Both the position numbers and the translations under genes were made by a program. A stretch of DNA of 64,000 nt from Symbiodinium microadriaticum (Eukaryota; Sar; Dinophyceae; Suessiales; Symbiodiniaceae), in the NCBI GenBank assembly GCA_001939145.1, contig LSRX01000662.1, positions 4,747 through 68,746 of the forward strand. The letters run 5' to 3'. Shown here piece by piece: positions 22,191 to 33,054 of this stretch (within the stretch, counting starts at the first letter, position 1; each line of letters begins with the position of its first letter). The notes under the pieces are model-generated. The model saw only the letters and a program-made list of their open reading frames with translations. It did not search any database and had not been told where the DNA came from.

Positions 22191-22215
22191 TAATTGGGGT
22201 TTAGAGTTTAGGGCT

Positions 22216-22366
22216 TAGGGTAATTAGGGTAATTAGGGTAATTAGGGTAATTAGGGTAATTAGGGTAATTAGGGTAATTAGGGTAATTAGGGTAATTAGG
22301 GTAATTAGGGTAATTAGGGTAATTAGGGTAATTAGGGTAATTAGGGTAATTAGGGTAATTAGGGTT
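22216..22366. repeat. 9-bp satellite, unit TTAGGGTAA
   Basis: About 16 almost perfect copies of TTAGGGTAA ending in TTAGGGTTAGGG. It looks like a two-base-longer derivative of the telomere unit TTTAGGG. The NYPNYP frame on the - strand is an artefact. Confidence 0.95.
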
Positions 22367-22780
22367 AGGGAGAGTTGTCAGGAGGGCTGCTCTATGAGAA
22401 GAATGGCTGTAGTAGCGATAAGAATGATGAGGAGCAACGTCAGGACAGAGGTGGGCAGCCCGAAACCCTGAATTGCACACCGAAGGATCGAGAAGGACTC
22501 ATAGTGGCAAGAGGGGTGTGGCAGAGGTGAGGTTAGTGGGTAGCAATGAGTTGCCATGTGTAATCCCTGTAGCAGGAATAGTAACTGTAGTCACTGCAGT
22601 CATCGTTGGTGTTCCCGTTACTGCTGTCATCAGCACTGTTGTGAACAGCAACAACCCTAACAGTGCGCGCGTGTGTGTGTGTGTGTATCTGTTGTCATGA
22701 TCGTTTTTAATTTGGCTGCCATGGTTCGTAGAATGATGAAAACTGGCCGGGCTACGTTTTCCGCAAGCAGTGAGGCAAAG

Positions 22781-22851
22781 GCTCTCGGGATTCAGCTCGA
22801 TGCGGTGGCGAACAACGCCGTCACAGCCTCGGGATGGGGGGCGTGCTTGGC
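22781..22851 (+). CDS. probable PPR gene exon
   Basis: Reads GIQLDAVANNAVTASGWGA, matching the PPR pattern of small residue, Asp-x-Val, Asn-Ala-x-x-x-Ala, then Trp-rich start of the next repeat as seen in algal PPR proteins. It follows an AG and GCTCTCGGG. PPR proteins bind organellar RNA. The repeat is incomplete in this exon, which fits repeats divided among exons. Confidence 0.4.
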
Positions 22852-22999
22852 GTGCAAGGCTTGGTTGGGGTTTGATATTGCATCCCGGCTCCCTTGGTGC
22901 TATGGGTCAGGTGCCCCATTAGTGAGCCAGCTCAGGGGCCTAGTACCCCCAACCTGCGAAGCCTCAAACTCGCATTCCCTTTCGGGTTCTTAGAGACGA

Positions 23000-24958
23000 G
23001 TCTATGCTTGCTTGTGGGGGGTGGGGGTTCCCTCACTTGTTTGTGGGTATGTGGGAAGGCTTGTGTCTCATTGCAAGCATCTCCCGCTTAGCCCGGCTCC
23101 CTACCACTTCCTGCCTTTCTGAACGCGGCTAGGTGATGGCAGAGGACAGGGAAGAGGGGGTCAACGCCGACCGACAATTGGAAACTGCATTCCCGGGCAC
23201 CCCGTTACACCCACCAACCCATGCAACGCCACACAGGACAGCCAGTTGCAGCTAGTACAACCCATTTCAGCCCTGCCTCCCAAAGCCCAAAGCCCAAACC
23301 TTCCAGCCCGAATGCCAAAATCCCAAGAAGCATCCTTGGATCCTAAACTGTGAGTCCCAAAGCAAAATCCCACGAAACGCGCGCTTCCAAGTCGAACTCT
23401 CAGGCCATCACGGCTGCCGGCCGTGGCTCCTGCTGGCCCCTGGCGTTAGAGACGCTGGAGCAGGCTGGGGGCTCAACTATAAAAGGGGCCCACAAAATAG
23501 TTGCCTATGCTATTTCGGGGTTCCGTAGTAGAACTATAGTTTCTGTTCTATAGTAGAATAATGCACCGAAACCCCTGTAATCACCTATGCTAGTTTGAGG
23601 TTCCATAGTATAGTACATGTAGTACACCAAGCTCTCTTCTAATCATTAAGGCAGCTTGCTAGACTAAGGATTCCTCGAAAGGGAGATCCCTGGGGCTGTT
23701 GCCCGATCAAGGAATCCGAGGAAGAAGCTTGTAACCCATTTAGGTTTAGGTTTGGGGGTTTGGGGGTTTTAGGGTTTGGGGTTTAGGGAGGGGGCGGCTT
23801 TAAGGTGGGTACTGTTTGCTGGCCTTCGGTGGTATGGGCTGTCCAGTTGACCCATTACACGACTCCTTTGCCATCAATCCCAGACCGCAAACTCCAACTT
23901 CGAAGCTCTAAATCTTAAAATGTACTAAGACCTGAAAGCCAAAATTTGCAGCCCAACTCCAACTCCCAAGAAAGGCACCCTTCCTTTTCTGAGAACAGAA
24001 GTCTCGCTATGAACCCTATGGTCCCTGATCCCCTCCAAAAAAGCCCCGGCCCTCAATTCCCTGCTGCAGAGGCCTCAGGCGTGAGCACCGTCCGCAGCTT
24101 TCGGGCCGCGCTGGCAGCGGTCCCGGGAGTTTCCTTTTGTCGATATGTGCCCACAAAAACAATAATAGCAATCAGAATCATAATAGCAATAGTAACAATA
24201 ATATAACAGTCATAGCAGCAAAACTAGCAGTCATGATCATAATCGTATACTGATAAGAATAGCAATAATAACAGAAAATGATAATGACAATGATAGTAAT
24301 ACTGCTAATACTCATCAGGATTATAATGTAGTAGGATTTAGGGTTGAGGGCTTCTCGAAATTGGGGTTTCTTTTCGGGATCCCCTGTAGAAGAGTGCAAA
24401 CCACCTGTCGGGTTCCTAGAAGGGGACGCATGATACAGAAAACCACCCATATTGGTTTTTCTCGAAATTAGGATCCCCGTTTGGGGTCCTTTTTATAAGG
24501 GTGCCGTCTTATATTGGGGACCCGAAAATGGACCCTAACTTAGAGAACTACCTATATGAAGTAGGGTTTTAGCGTTGAGGGTTTCTCTGTTTCATCTACA
24601 GCAGGGTTCATGTTGGGGTTGGAGATAGGCAGTAGGGCTCCTGGAGAGTGTTGGTGCGTGCAATTTGTCGGTGCCATTGAGTTCACATGCACTCTTTAAG
24701 TCCGTTTAGAAGAAGGTAAACCCTAAACCCTAAACCCTAAGCTCGGAGTCTGGGATTCTTGAGCTTTGTCAGGGGCCGCGCCGGCGTGCGTTGGGTTTGC
24801 CGTGGCGTTCAGCCTACTAATTATTAAGGGTGTTTTTAAGGGGGCAGCTTCTAACAGTTCGAATGGGTTTTGGGGGGTTCCCTGTTATAATTCTAGCATA
24901 CTATGCACCCCCCAAACCCTCTTCTTCCGCAGCTTTTCTCCGTACCTCGGAACCCGAG
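23000..24958. other. intron-like or intergenic, low-complexity
   Basis: Includes a TTTAGGG patch at 23740-23790, an A/T-rich AATA/ATAGC tract at 24150-24320, CCCTAAA units at 24718-24740 and an inverted-repeat element at 24458-24560. If the PPR exons belong together, this is mostly intron. Confidence 0.5.
24458..24560. repeat. short inverted-repeat element (TTCTC..GGGTCC family)
   Basis: Ends TTCTCGAAATTAGGATCCC and GGACCCTAACTTAGAGAA are inverted relatives. Same family as 2800-2905 and 28736-28836. Confidence 0.55.
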
Positions 24959-24996
24959 GCTGCCATCGGCTCGGGTGGCTGGGAGGGTGCGCTGAG
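24959..24996 (+). CDS. PPR gene exon
   Basis: After AG at 24957-24958, reads AAIGSGGWEGALR, the end of one PPR unit and start of the next. It ends at CTGAG with a GC donor (24997). Splicing to 25237 keeps the frame and completes a PPR unit, GALRLLSSMRRRALAPDLE. Confidence 0.55.
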
Positions 24997-25236
24997 GCAG
25001 GTCCGGACTTTCTTCCAGCCTGGCGGTCTTCAAACCAAAATGGTACAACTCTCTCCCCAACAACGACTCAGGGTGGACGCAAGCCCCTAGGGCAGCCCCA
25101 GAAATCTGCAATTTGGAGGCTCCGTGTCGAAAGTTAACCCCTAAGCCCCCATGGCAAACCCTACCTACCCGCAGCAGTGGACAGGGACCGAGGGGACCCG
25201 TCCTTTCCCCCTTCTTCTTTGCCTCGTTTGCCAGAG

Positions 25237-25294
25237 GCTGCTCAGCTCCATGCGCCGGCGCGCCCTGGCGCCGGACCTGGAGTGCTTCAACGAG
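25237..25294 (+). CDS. PPR gene exon
   Basis: After CCAGAG, reads LLSSMRRRALAPDLECFNE, the body of a PPR unit (methionine helix, Pro-Asp, then Phe-Asn-Glu-Val). Ends at a GT donor at 25295 or reads a little further. Joined in frame with 24959-24996 by a GC-AG intron of 240 bp with G after the AG. Further exons probably follow (GAWEVCTSTLQAMG near 25776) but are not certain. Confidence 0.6.
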
Positions 25295-25299
25295 GTCCT

Positions 25300-28200
25300 T
25301 CCAGCATCTTCCAGCAGCATTGACCGAGAGGGGCCCAAGCAGCGAGGACAGTAGTATTTTATGATATTTTATGTGTGTTGGTGGCCCCGCCCCTGTTGTG
25401 TTTGTAGTAGCAAGTTCCAAGAATCCTGGTTTATTGGCCCCCCCTCTTCTTCTATAGCTACAGCTGCTGCTTCTCCTCCTTTTCCTCCTCCTCCTCCTCC
25501 TCCTCCTCCTCCTGGGCCTCCACGGACTACTTCAGCTATCAGCTTAAGCTGCGATGGATCTGCATGTTGCCAGGTGTTGCTAGCGTGCTGGGCCCTGAGA
25601 CATGCTGTGGGGAGGGAGGATGCGAGTTTTTGCAAGGTTCTTTGCCTTCAGAAGTTTGGGTTTGGTTGCTTGGGGTCTGCAGCTTTGCAGCTTCGACTTC
25701 CAGGATGAGGATCCACGGCGGAGAGCCCCCCTCCCCAGGCTCTTCGTAGGCCCCCTCTTCTCCGAGGCGCCAGCGCCGGCGCTTGGGAGGTCTGCACGTC
25801 GACGCTGCAGGCGATGGGGCCGTGGTTTACTGTGGCACGCTGCAGATGTGTCTTCCGTCGGAAGGTGAGGGTTGGGAAGGCGTGAATGGGCTGAGGCTGA
25901 GTTCTTTGATCATGCCAGGTTCGGCTGGGCATGCGTGGCGACTTGCGCACGTTGAGTTGCTTTGCCAGCTTCTGCTGTCCCTTAGCCACCACATCAAGCT
26001 TTCAAAATCTCTATCTCCAGCATCCTTGCCCAAGTCTCCAGCAGCCCTCCCCGAGCCTCCCCTCCTCCCCTCCTCCCCCCATAAAATATCTCCCTGAGAG
26101 TGCGGAAGCAATTGCAAGACCCCGAGCCGAAGTCCGCCGGCTCATAATTTTTGAATTTTTCCCCGGCAGCTCCGAAGCCCTCAGTTTGCCCACAAGCTTC
26201 TCCCTTGGAAGACCGACAATCTTAGCGCTTAGGGAAAGACTGAGGCGTAAGCGTTGCATGAAGCTCCAGCGTCTCTTAGGCCAACTTAGGGCCCAGCGCT
26301 GCATTCCAAGACCCCTTTGAGCCCCTGAGTCATTGCAGTGGAGCGTCGTGAGGTGATGCGCGCCAGCAGGCCTCCTGCGACTTCTGACTTGGCTCGTTGT
26401 AGCCGGGTTTTCCAGGGGTCTGGTCGTGCATTGGGTTTGAGCACTTTGCCGGGGGGGTGCTTCAAGGGATCTCGGGAGTTCAGTTCGGGCTTTGGGGTGT
26501 GCGATGGAAGGGGTCTGAACCGCAAAAACTTGGGATAAGCGTTAGACGGCCAGTGAAGCATGATCAAGCGTGGGCGCTCACACACAAACACACAAAGTTC
26601 CGGCACAGCAAATTCGACTGAAGCGATAGGACTCTATGCCAGAAGACTCTTAGAAGAAGATTTGAGCTCTGGCTCCCACCTCCAAGCTCCATCTCTCATC
26701 AAGCGGATGTGCTTCGCCTCCGATTCCGCAGGTGCCCCCCGGATCTCCGAGCCTTCGGCTGCAGTGCGCGGGCCTGCCCGGACCCCGGTGCTGTCCAGAG
26801 GACTCTGTGAGATTCAAGCCTCTCGTTGAGTTGGCAGGCCCCTTTTGAGCCTCAAAACTCTGAACCTTAGGAGAGCAGTCTCAAGTAGGTTTGTTGTTTT
26901 TTGCACCAGGAAATATATTTGAGACGAAGGCGGTTCCCAGCTGAGGCGTCTCTGTTTGTTGGGAGGGATGGGATCTTCGCCGCTGTTTGACTTTGGGCCC
27001 GAGAAGGGAAGGGACCGGGGGCCCCTTTTGGGGTTCCCGGAACCCCCGCCCTCTGTTTTAAGCCACCGCCATGCCACCTCACATGGCCAGGGGCTCAGCT
27101 CACCGGAGCTCCGAGGAGCTTTTAAGTGGGGTTTCCTTGGTAGGACTTGGGCTCTTCGGGCCTCTCCAGTGCTGGCCGAGCTTTGGGGGGGGGTTCTGGC
27201 TTTTCGGGAAAGGGACGGCTCGGCTGTTTGAGACTTCACGGCTTCAAGCAGCGGTGTTCTTCAACTCGCAGTACCTATTGCGATGTCAGAGCCATTGCTT
27301 CCTCGCAAGCTCCACCTGACCCCTGGCGCCCGAGGTGTTTCCATATTCCTGGCAGCTTCGAGGCAGGGCGCCGGGGTGTGTGTTGGTCAGTTGTCGGGCT
27401 TTGGCTCCGGCAGTTTTGATCTCCGGTTGTGATGTCGATCGCTGGAGCCGCATCAGCTGTGGAGTAGCCATTCGCCCTCCCGAAGCCCTACAAGCTTTGC
27501 ATGCTCTTCCAGCCCGTGGCTGGGAAGGCTCGCTGGCTGCTTTAAGCGTTCCGGTACTGCTGTGACCTGGCGCATACTTCATGGCAACTGTTGCTTCCCT
27601 TGTTGAGACGCAGGAGCCAGCGTTAGGTCAATTTCAGCCTCGCAAAAAAGAGCCAAGACCAAGCTCAAGCTACTGAACTCCCCCAAACCCACGACATCGG
27701 ACCCTTGTACCGGGGGAGCCGGGAGCCTGCTTAAGAACAGCTGAAGTTTTACAAGGCAACCCTCTCGTTGCAGTGGAGCCCAGGTTAATCTCTTCCGTCG
27801 AGGCACGGAACCGGGGGGACTCTGGGATTCGCGGGATTTCGGTTGGGCGCACAGAGGTTTCAGGAATCTGAGAGTTCCGGTCAACGAGCTACCCGCAGAC
27901 AAGGTTTCCCCTAACTTTAGGACGCCCCGGGCTGCGGTTCAGCAGTTCGCAGTCGCCTCTCTTCTAGGGGTTTGTGGACTTCCTTCAGGGGTTGCTGTGG
28001 GGGTCTTAGAAGGGCATGAACCCCTCAAGCGCCCGAGCTCCGCTTTCTCTTTGTGTGATTCACAGCAGACGCAAGGTTCGATCTTGCCGTCTAGGAAGGA
28101 GCCTCCAGCAGCCTGAAAGAATGCAGAACTCAAGAAGAGACCCGTGTCGCAGCTTTGCGAGACAGGTCTTTTCTGGCTCTGCTGCCTTATAGAATCCATG

Positions 28201-28430
28201 CCACCGCAACACCCAAAGACCCCATGAGAGAAACCCTAGACCGTAAACCCTAAACCGTAAGCCCTAAGCCCTAAACCTTGAAACCCCAAACCCTAAACCC
28301 TAACACCGCCGCTTTGAAGCGCCCCTCCAGATGTCCGAAGCTGCCCAGGGGGCGGAGGTCCGAGCTACCGCGGGGATCGAGGCCGGAGCCTTCTTTGGGC
28401 GTTTTGTTGCCCCTCTGTAAGACAGGAAGT
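25300..28430. other. gene-poor; weak coding-like stretches
   Basis: CTC/CCT run at 25470-25515. A possible PPR-like phrase GAWEVCTSTLQAMG at about 25776 and ALQALHALPARGWEGSLAA at about 27484 may be further exons of the same gene. A + frame at about 27880-28110 (including FRTPRAAVQQFAVASLLGV) is open but lacks motifs. CCCTAAA units at 28225-28310. Confidence 0.35.
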
Positions 28431-28434
28431 GCAG

Positions 28435-28615
28435 GATTTGGGTTTAGGGGTTTAGAGGTTTAGGGCTTCACGGGTTTAGGGGTTTAGGGTGTAGGGTTTT
28501 GGGTTTAGGGGTCTAGGGGTTTAGGGGTTTAGGGGTGCAGGGGTTTAGGGTGTAGGATTTGGGTTTAGGGTTAGGGTCTAGGATTGAGAGTTTGGGCTTT
28601 AGGGAGTAGGGTGTT
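28435..28615. repeat. interstitial telomere-like repeats (TTTAGGG)n, degenerate
   Basis: About 15 imperfect GGGTTTAGGG units, orientation opposite to the block at 16500-16650. Confidence 0.85.
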
Positions 28616-28735
28616 GAGCCCCCGATCGTCATCGTCGTCTTGATACCTGGATTATGATTATGAGCATGATGCCGGTGCGTCGCCACAGCTACTGCGCGTC
28701 TGCAAGGAATCTAAGAATCGTGTCGACGTGGGCAG

Positions 28736-28836
28736 TTTTTTCGAATTCGGGTCCCTTTTGGGAGCCTTTTATTAGGGTTGCCGCACTAAAGGAGGACCTA
28801 AAACGGGAACCAAATTGGGAGAACTACCCACGTAGA
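28736..28836. repeat. short inverted-repeat element (TTCTC..GGGTCC family)
   Basis: Left end TTCGAATTCGGGTCCC, right end GGGAACCAAATTGGGAGAA; central GGGTTGCC matches GGGTGCC in 24458-24560. Confidence 0.5.
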
Positions 28837-28839
28837 ACC

Positions 28840-30185
28840 CATGTAGTGCCCTTGTAGAAGCCCTATATATAGAAACCCTTGTAGATCCCTTTTATAAGGA
28901 ACCCCAGAGATTTACCCATATGATTGTGTCCGGATGCTTGAGGAGTGGTTGGTCTGGCCCAGGCTAAACAATCAAAAGCTTGGCATTCCGCCTGGAGTTC
29001 AGGTATGATGTCGGGGATTGGGATGGTTTTTGAGACTTTCGAGATTCGGTGAGCATTTTGATTTAGTTGTGTGAGGGCTCTTCTGGTTTACATACCTGTC
29101 CAGCCCCACTCCTGCATCCTGACAACGAGAGAAGTCTTGTATGGGTGGGCAGGTCGTGAACGGTCTGGAGATTCACGCTGGACATGCAGCGCACCACATG
29201 ACCGACCCGTGTCTGCGTTCATCCGACCTTTTTGTTCGTCTCCAGGTGCCGCAATGCTAAAGGGCGACTAGTGTGCGAACCGACGCTCCGGAAATTCTGG
29301 AGGTCCGGTGTACGGAAGTTAGTTGAGTGTTTCAACCATGTTATCCTACTTAGAAGTCGATCTCAGATGCAGATGCCTTTGCTGCTTGCTTTTGATGAGC
29401 TCGGTGTCAAGCTGCATCCGGTCGAATGATGCACTGACTCCTCTCGAATCCGCAAGAATCCGTGCCAGCACATACATTGCCTGTTGTGACATGCCTCTGT
29501 ACCGTTTTCTAACCCCGATGGTTGCTGAAGCATGTAGGGCATACAGGGTTGTGGAGCCAAGAGTGTTTCTTCGAAATAAGCACTAGGCCCTAAACCCTAA
29601 AATACACAAGAGAGGCAAACATACTTTAAGCTCCCAAACCAACGACGCAGAAAGCTCATACACAGTCTTCGCTGGGGCTCCGAAGCTGCCTCGATCCTTA
29701 AACTCTTAAAACCTTAAACCCCAAACTCTAAGCCCTCAGCCCACTTTTCTTCTGATCCATCCCTTCCCTCCGAGGCGCTGACCCACCGGCTGCGCAAGGG
29801 CGCTGCCCGTCGTCATGGAGAGAGGAGCCGGGCTTCGCTGGAGGTGGGGGGCCATCGGGTCTTTACGGGATGAATTTGTTCGGGTATAACGGTTCAGGGG
29901 TTTTGGGTCTCAAGGTTTAGATTTGGAGGTTCCGGTGCTTTTAGGCTTCCTTTGACGGGGCGCGGGGAGGTGCTGGTGACGTTGGCGCACGTTTGTTCGC
30001 GCTCGGGTGCTAGGAGTTCTTGTGGTTTCGGGTCGTCGGCGGTTAGACTTCGGTCCGAGTTTCCGAGGGGGTGGAGCGGGGGGGGGGGGTTAGGGTTTAG
30101 GGGTTTAGGGTTTAGGGTTTAGGGATTAGGAGCTGCTTGGTCTCTGCACCCTCAAGCCACAATCCCCCCAAACCCCTCAAGCCTA
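28840..30185. other. no gene recognised
   Basis: Mixed sequence. A short coding-like tract ALTHRLRKGAARRHGER at about 29779-29828 is flanked by GAG|G and GGTGG, so it could be an exon, but nothing identifies it. TTTAGGG units at 30090-30128. Confidence 0.4.
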
Positions 30186-30190
30186 CCGTT

Positions 30191-30282
30191 GATGATATAA
30201 ATCCTGCATAGCCTGCAGGACCCGAAACTATGGGAATTTGGTGAATTTCCTACTTCTGGGGTCATGCAGGATTTACATCATC
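30191..30282. repeat. 92-bp miniature inverted-repeat element
   Basis: Begins GATGATATAAATCCTGCAT and ends ATGCAGGATTTACATCATC, terminal inverted repeats matching at 18 of 19 bases. No coding capacity. It is the cleanest MITE-like structure in the window. Confidence 0.85.
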
Positions 30283-30630
30283 CCTAAACCCTAAACCCTG
30301 GACCCCTCAACCCTAGTACGGGTGTAGGTTGAGGGGTTGACCCGCCCTTGATCAGGCTCGGGGCCGGCAGCCTCTGTCAGTGCGTAGAACACAGAGGTTC
30401 TATGGGGGGTTTCCTAAATAGGGGGACCCTCATATAGTACCCCAGATAGTAGGTGCAGAACACCTAGCATCGACTCCACATGACATGGCGTCCATGAGCA
30501 TCCTCGGGTAAGATCAGTCGTAACAACACCTTGAGAGACCCTCGATGAAGCTCTAAACCCGTAAACCGCAAAAGCCCCTAAACCCCTAAATCCCTAAAAC
30601 CCCTAAATCCCTACGCCCTCGGATTGGACC

Positions 30631-30706
30631 AGGTGGATGCTTTGGGGAAGACCTCCGGCTACCAGCTCACGACCCCACTCGAGGCCAGGAGGGTGCAGGC
30701 GCTCTT
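30631..30706 (+). CDS. possible exon, unknown protein
   Basis: After CCAG the frame reads VDALGKTSGYQLTTPLEARR and stays protein-like to about 30706. It lies between CCCTAAA-rich stretches like the true exons downstream. No family is recognised. Confidence 0.25.
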
Positions 30707-30892
30707 GTTTTTTCTATAGGACTTCTAGGCTAAACCCTAAACCCTAAACCCTAATCCTGTTTTTTAAGGAATTCTAGGCTAAACCCTAAACCCTAAAACC
30801 CTAAACCCAGGTTTTTATGGAGCCTCCACGAGTGTTCTACACAGGCTTGCCCGGGCTGGAGGCGCTTCAGCTTACTGCAATAGCCTTCTGAT

Positions 30893-30915
30893 GATGATGA
30901 TGATGATGATGATGG
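30893..30915. repeat. (GAT)n microsatellite
   Basis: Eight GAT/ATG triplets. Confidence 0.8.
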
Positions 30916-30963
30916 TCACGATGAATATTACTGCTGTCGTTATGATTACTATGACTGTGCATA

Positions 30964-31083
30964 TCTTTGCTAGAAGGTTTGAGGCTAGGGCTTGGGTTAA
31001 GTTCAGGATTTGGGCTGCCAAGGTGTCAAACGTAGCAGTGAGGAAGGTTCGTGGCACCGGCGAGCTAGCCATTGCTTCACAGG
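30964..31083 (+). CDS. possible exon, unknown protein
   Basis: A + frame ends VRKVRGTGELAIASQ directly before a strong GTAAGG donor at 31083. It is about 160 bp before the ubiquitin start codon, so it might be a 5' exon or part of another gene. Family unknown. Confidence 0.25.
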
Positions 31084-31086
31084 TAA

Positions 31087-31377
<291 letters not shown>

Positions 31378-31889
31378 TAACACTCCGTGTGATACGATGT
31401 TGAAACGATCCCCGGCACAGCAGAAGAAAGGACCTTCAACACGAGTTGCTATGTGGAAGGAAGCCCAAACAGCATAAATTGTTCCATTGACTGGAACATG
31501 AACGAGTCCTGAGACTGTGAATACAACGATCAGTCCAAACGCACTAGACGCTCACTTCACAAAACCTAGCGTGACATTAATATTCAAAGAGATCAATCAT
31601 TCCAACATTCATTCCTGCAGACAGCTGGTATGTAGTGCCTGCTACGCCCACCACCGATAATTTTAATAATATGCAAAAAGACCCCCCCAAATATATATCG
31701 ATACTTAGAATGCATCAGTATTCCAATTCGCCGGTAGAATAGCCATAGCATTCGCAGGTCTAGGTCAATATATGGTCGTATAAAGCACAACTCGAATGCC
31801 TTCTTTTCAATATTTCTCAAACCACCTGCGCTGCGGATCGGCTCACAGTGCAATCAGACTGCTGGCATGCAGCAAACAATGCAGGATTG

Positions 31890-32307
31890 AAGTTGGATTG
31901 ACGGATTGAATTTCAATCCGAGCCCGGATCCAAGATCCAATATCCAACATTCTGCCCAAAGAGTCATGGGGGAATCTTGGATCATGGATCTTGGATCCGG
32001 GCCCGGATTGAAATTCAATCCTTCAATCCAATTTCAATCCGGATCCTGTACTGTGGCCTGGATTGAAGGGGATTTCAAGGATTGAATTTCAATCCGGGCT
32101 CGGATCCAAGATCCAAGATTCTCCCAGGACTTTTTGGGCAGAATCGTGGATCTTGGATCCGGGCCAGGATTGAAATGCAATCCTTCAATCCAGTTTCAAT
32201 CCAGTTTCAATCCAGGCCACAATACTGGATCCGGATTGAAACTGGATTGAAGGATTGAGTTTCAATCCGGGCCAGGATGCAGGATGCAAGATCCAAGATT
32301 CTGCCCA
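31890..32307. repeat. tandem palindromic repeat units
   Basis: Units open with GGATTGAATTTCAATCC, pass through CCGGATCCAAGATCC and TTCTGCCCAAAGAGTC, then run back through inverted versions to GGATTGAAATTCAATCC. Two full units (about 31897-32020 and 32078-32215) and part of a third are present. Their cores are mutually inverted, as expected of palindromes. The third unit is interrupted at 32307 by the LINE and resumes at 38236. Confidence 0.8.
32293..32307. repeat. target-site duplication of the LINE, left copy
   Basis: CCAAGATTCTGCCCA, identical to 38236-38250. Confidence 0.85.
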
Positions 32308-32371
32308 GCCCGGATGGACCCGCCTCCACGTGGTCTGGGCGGGCCGCAGGGCTTTCGGCCTTGCGGTGCAG

Positions 32372-32818
32372 AATGGGGATCCAGTACTGCTCAGTGTGCC
32401 AGTTCCTACTGGCATTTTTTGGCTTTTTTGCCCTCGTCGGTTGGGATCCTGGTGGCATTTTCCTATGCGGCTTGGGCATGTTTGGCGATGCAGTTACAAC
32501 TTCATGCTTTCGAACAGTGTGGAACAGATTCGCGCTTCAGTGCTGCTCAGTGTGCTGGCTACTGTTGGCATGGGCAGGTCTTCTCGCTTTCTGCGAATGG
32601 AGTCCCAGTGGCATACTCCTTTGCTGCTTGGGCATGCTTGGCGATGCGCTTACGGAGCCTGTGATTTTGAGTTGCATGGCTCTTCGATGGCGCAGTTAGG
32701 TGACCGAGTCGCTCGGACTGTTGAGTGGATTGGACGCTGTCTTTTGAGCTGCATGGGCTATTCGATGGCACAATGGGGTGGTCGGAGCACTTGGACTGCT
32801 GAGTGGATTGGACGTCGC
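32372..32818 (+). repeat. tandem repeats in the LINE 5' region
   Basis: Two ~150-bp units (about 32383-32532 and 32535-32660) share CTCAGTGTGC, GGCTTGGGCATG or GCTTGGGCATG and TTGGCGATGC. Two ~75-bp units (32669-32743, 32744-32818) share TTTTGAG.TGCATGG and GAGTGGATTGGACG. Reiterated 5' monomers are known as internal promoters in mammalian L1; a similar role here is inferred. Confidence 0.65.
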
Positions 32819-33054
32819 CGACAACCAACGCGGCGGTTTTGGCGAAGGCGCATTCGCAGATTTGGGGCTCGTTGCACGGCTCGACTCCTTTGTCAACAAG
32901 GCGTTGCAAGGCTGTTGGTGCTGAATGAGCCTAGAGATTCAAGGCCCTGCTTCTGTCCCCAAGAAAGAAATCACAAAGGGGACGGGACCCAAAGACCCAA
33001 AAATGACAAGAGCCGAACTGGCCACCAAATGGGGGTTCTGTCTTACGGTCTGGT

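Noticed and set aside
22216-22366. CRISPR-like regular array
   Set aside because: Simple tandem 9-mer without spacers, in a eukaryotic genome.
22208-22480. NYP-repeat protein on the - strand
   Set aside because: Translation of the 9-bp satellite TTAGGGTAA.
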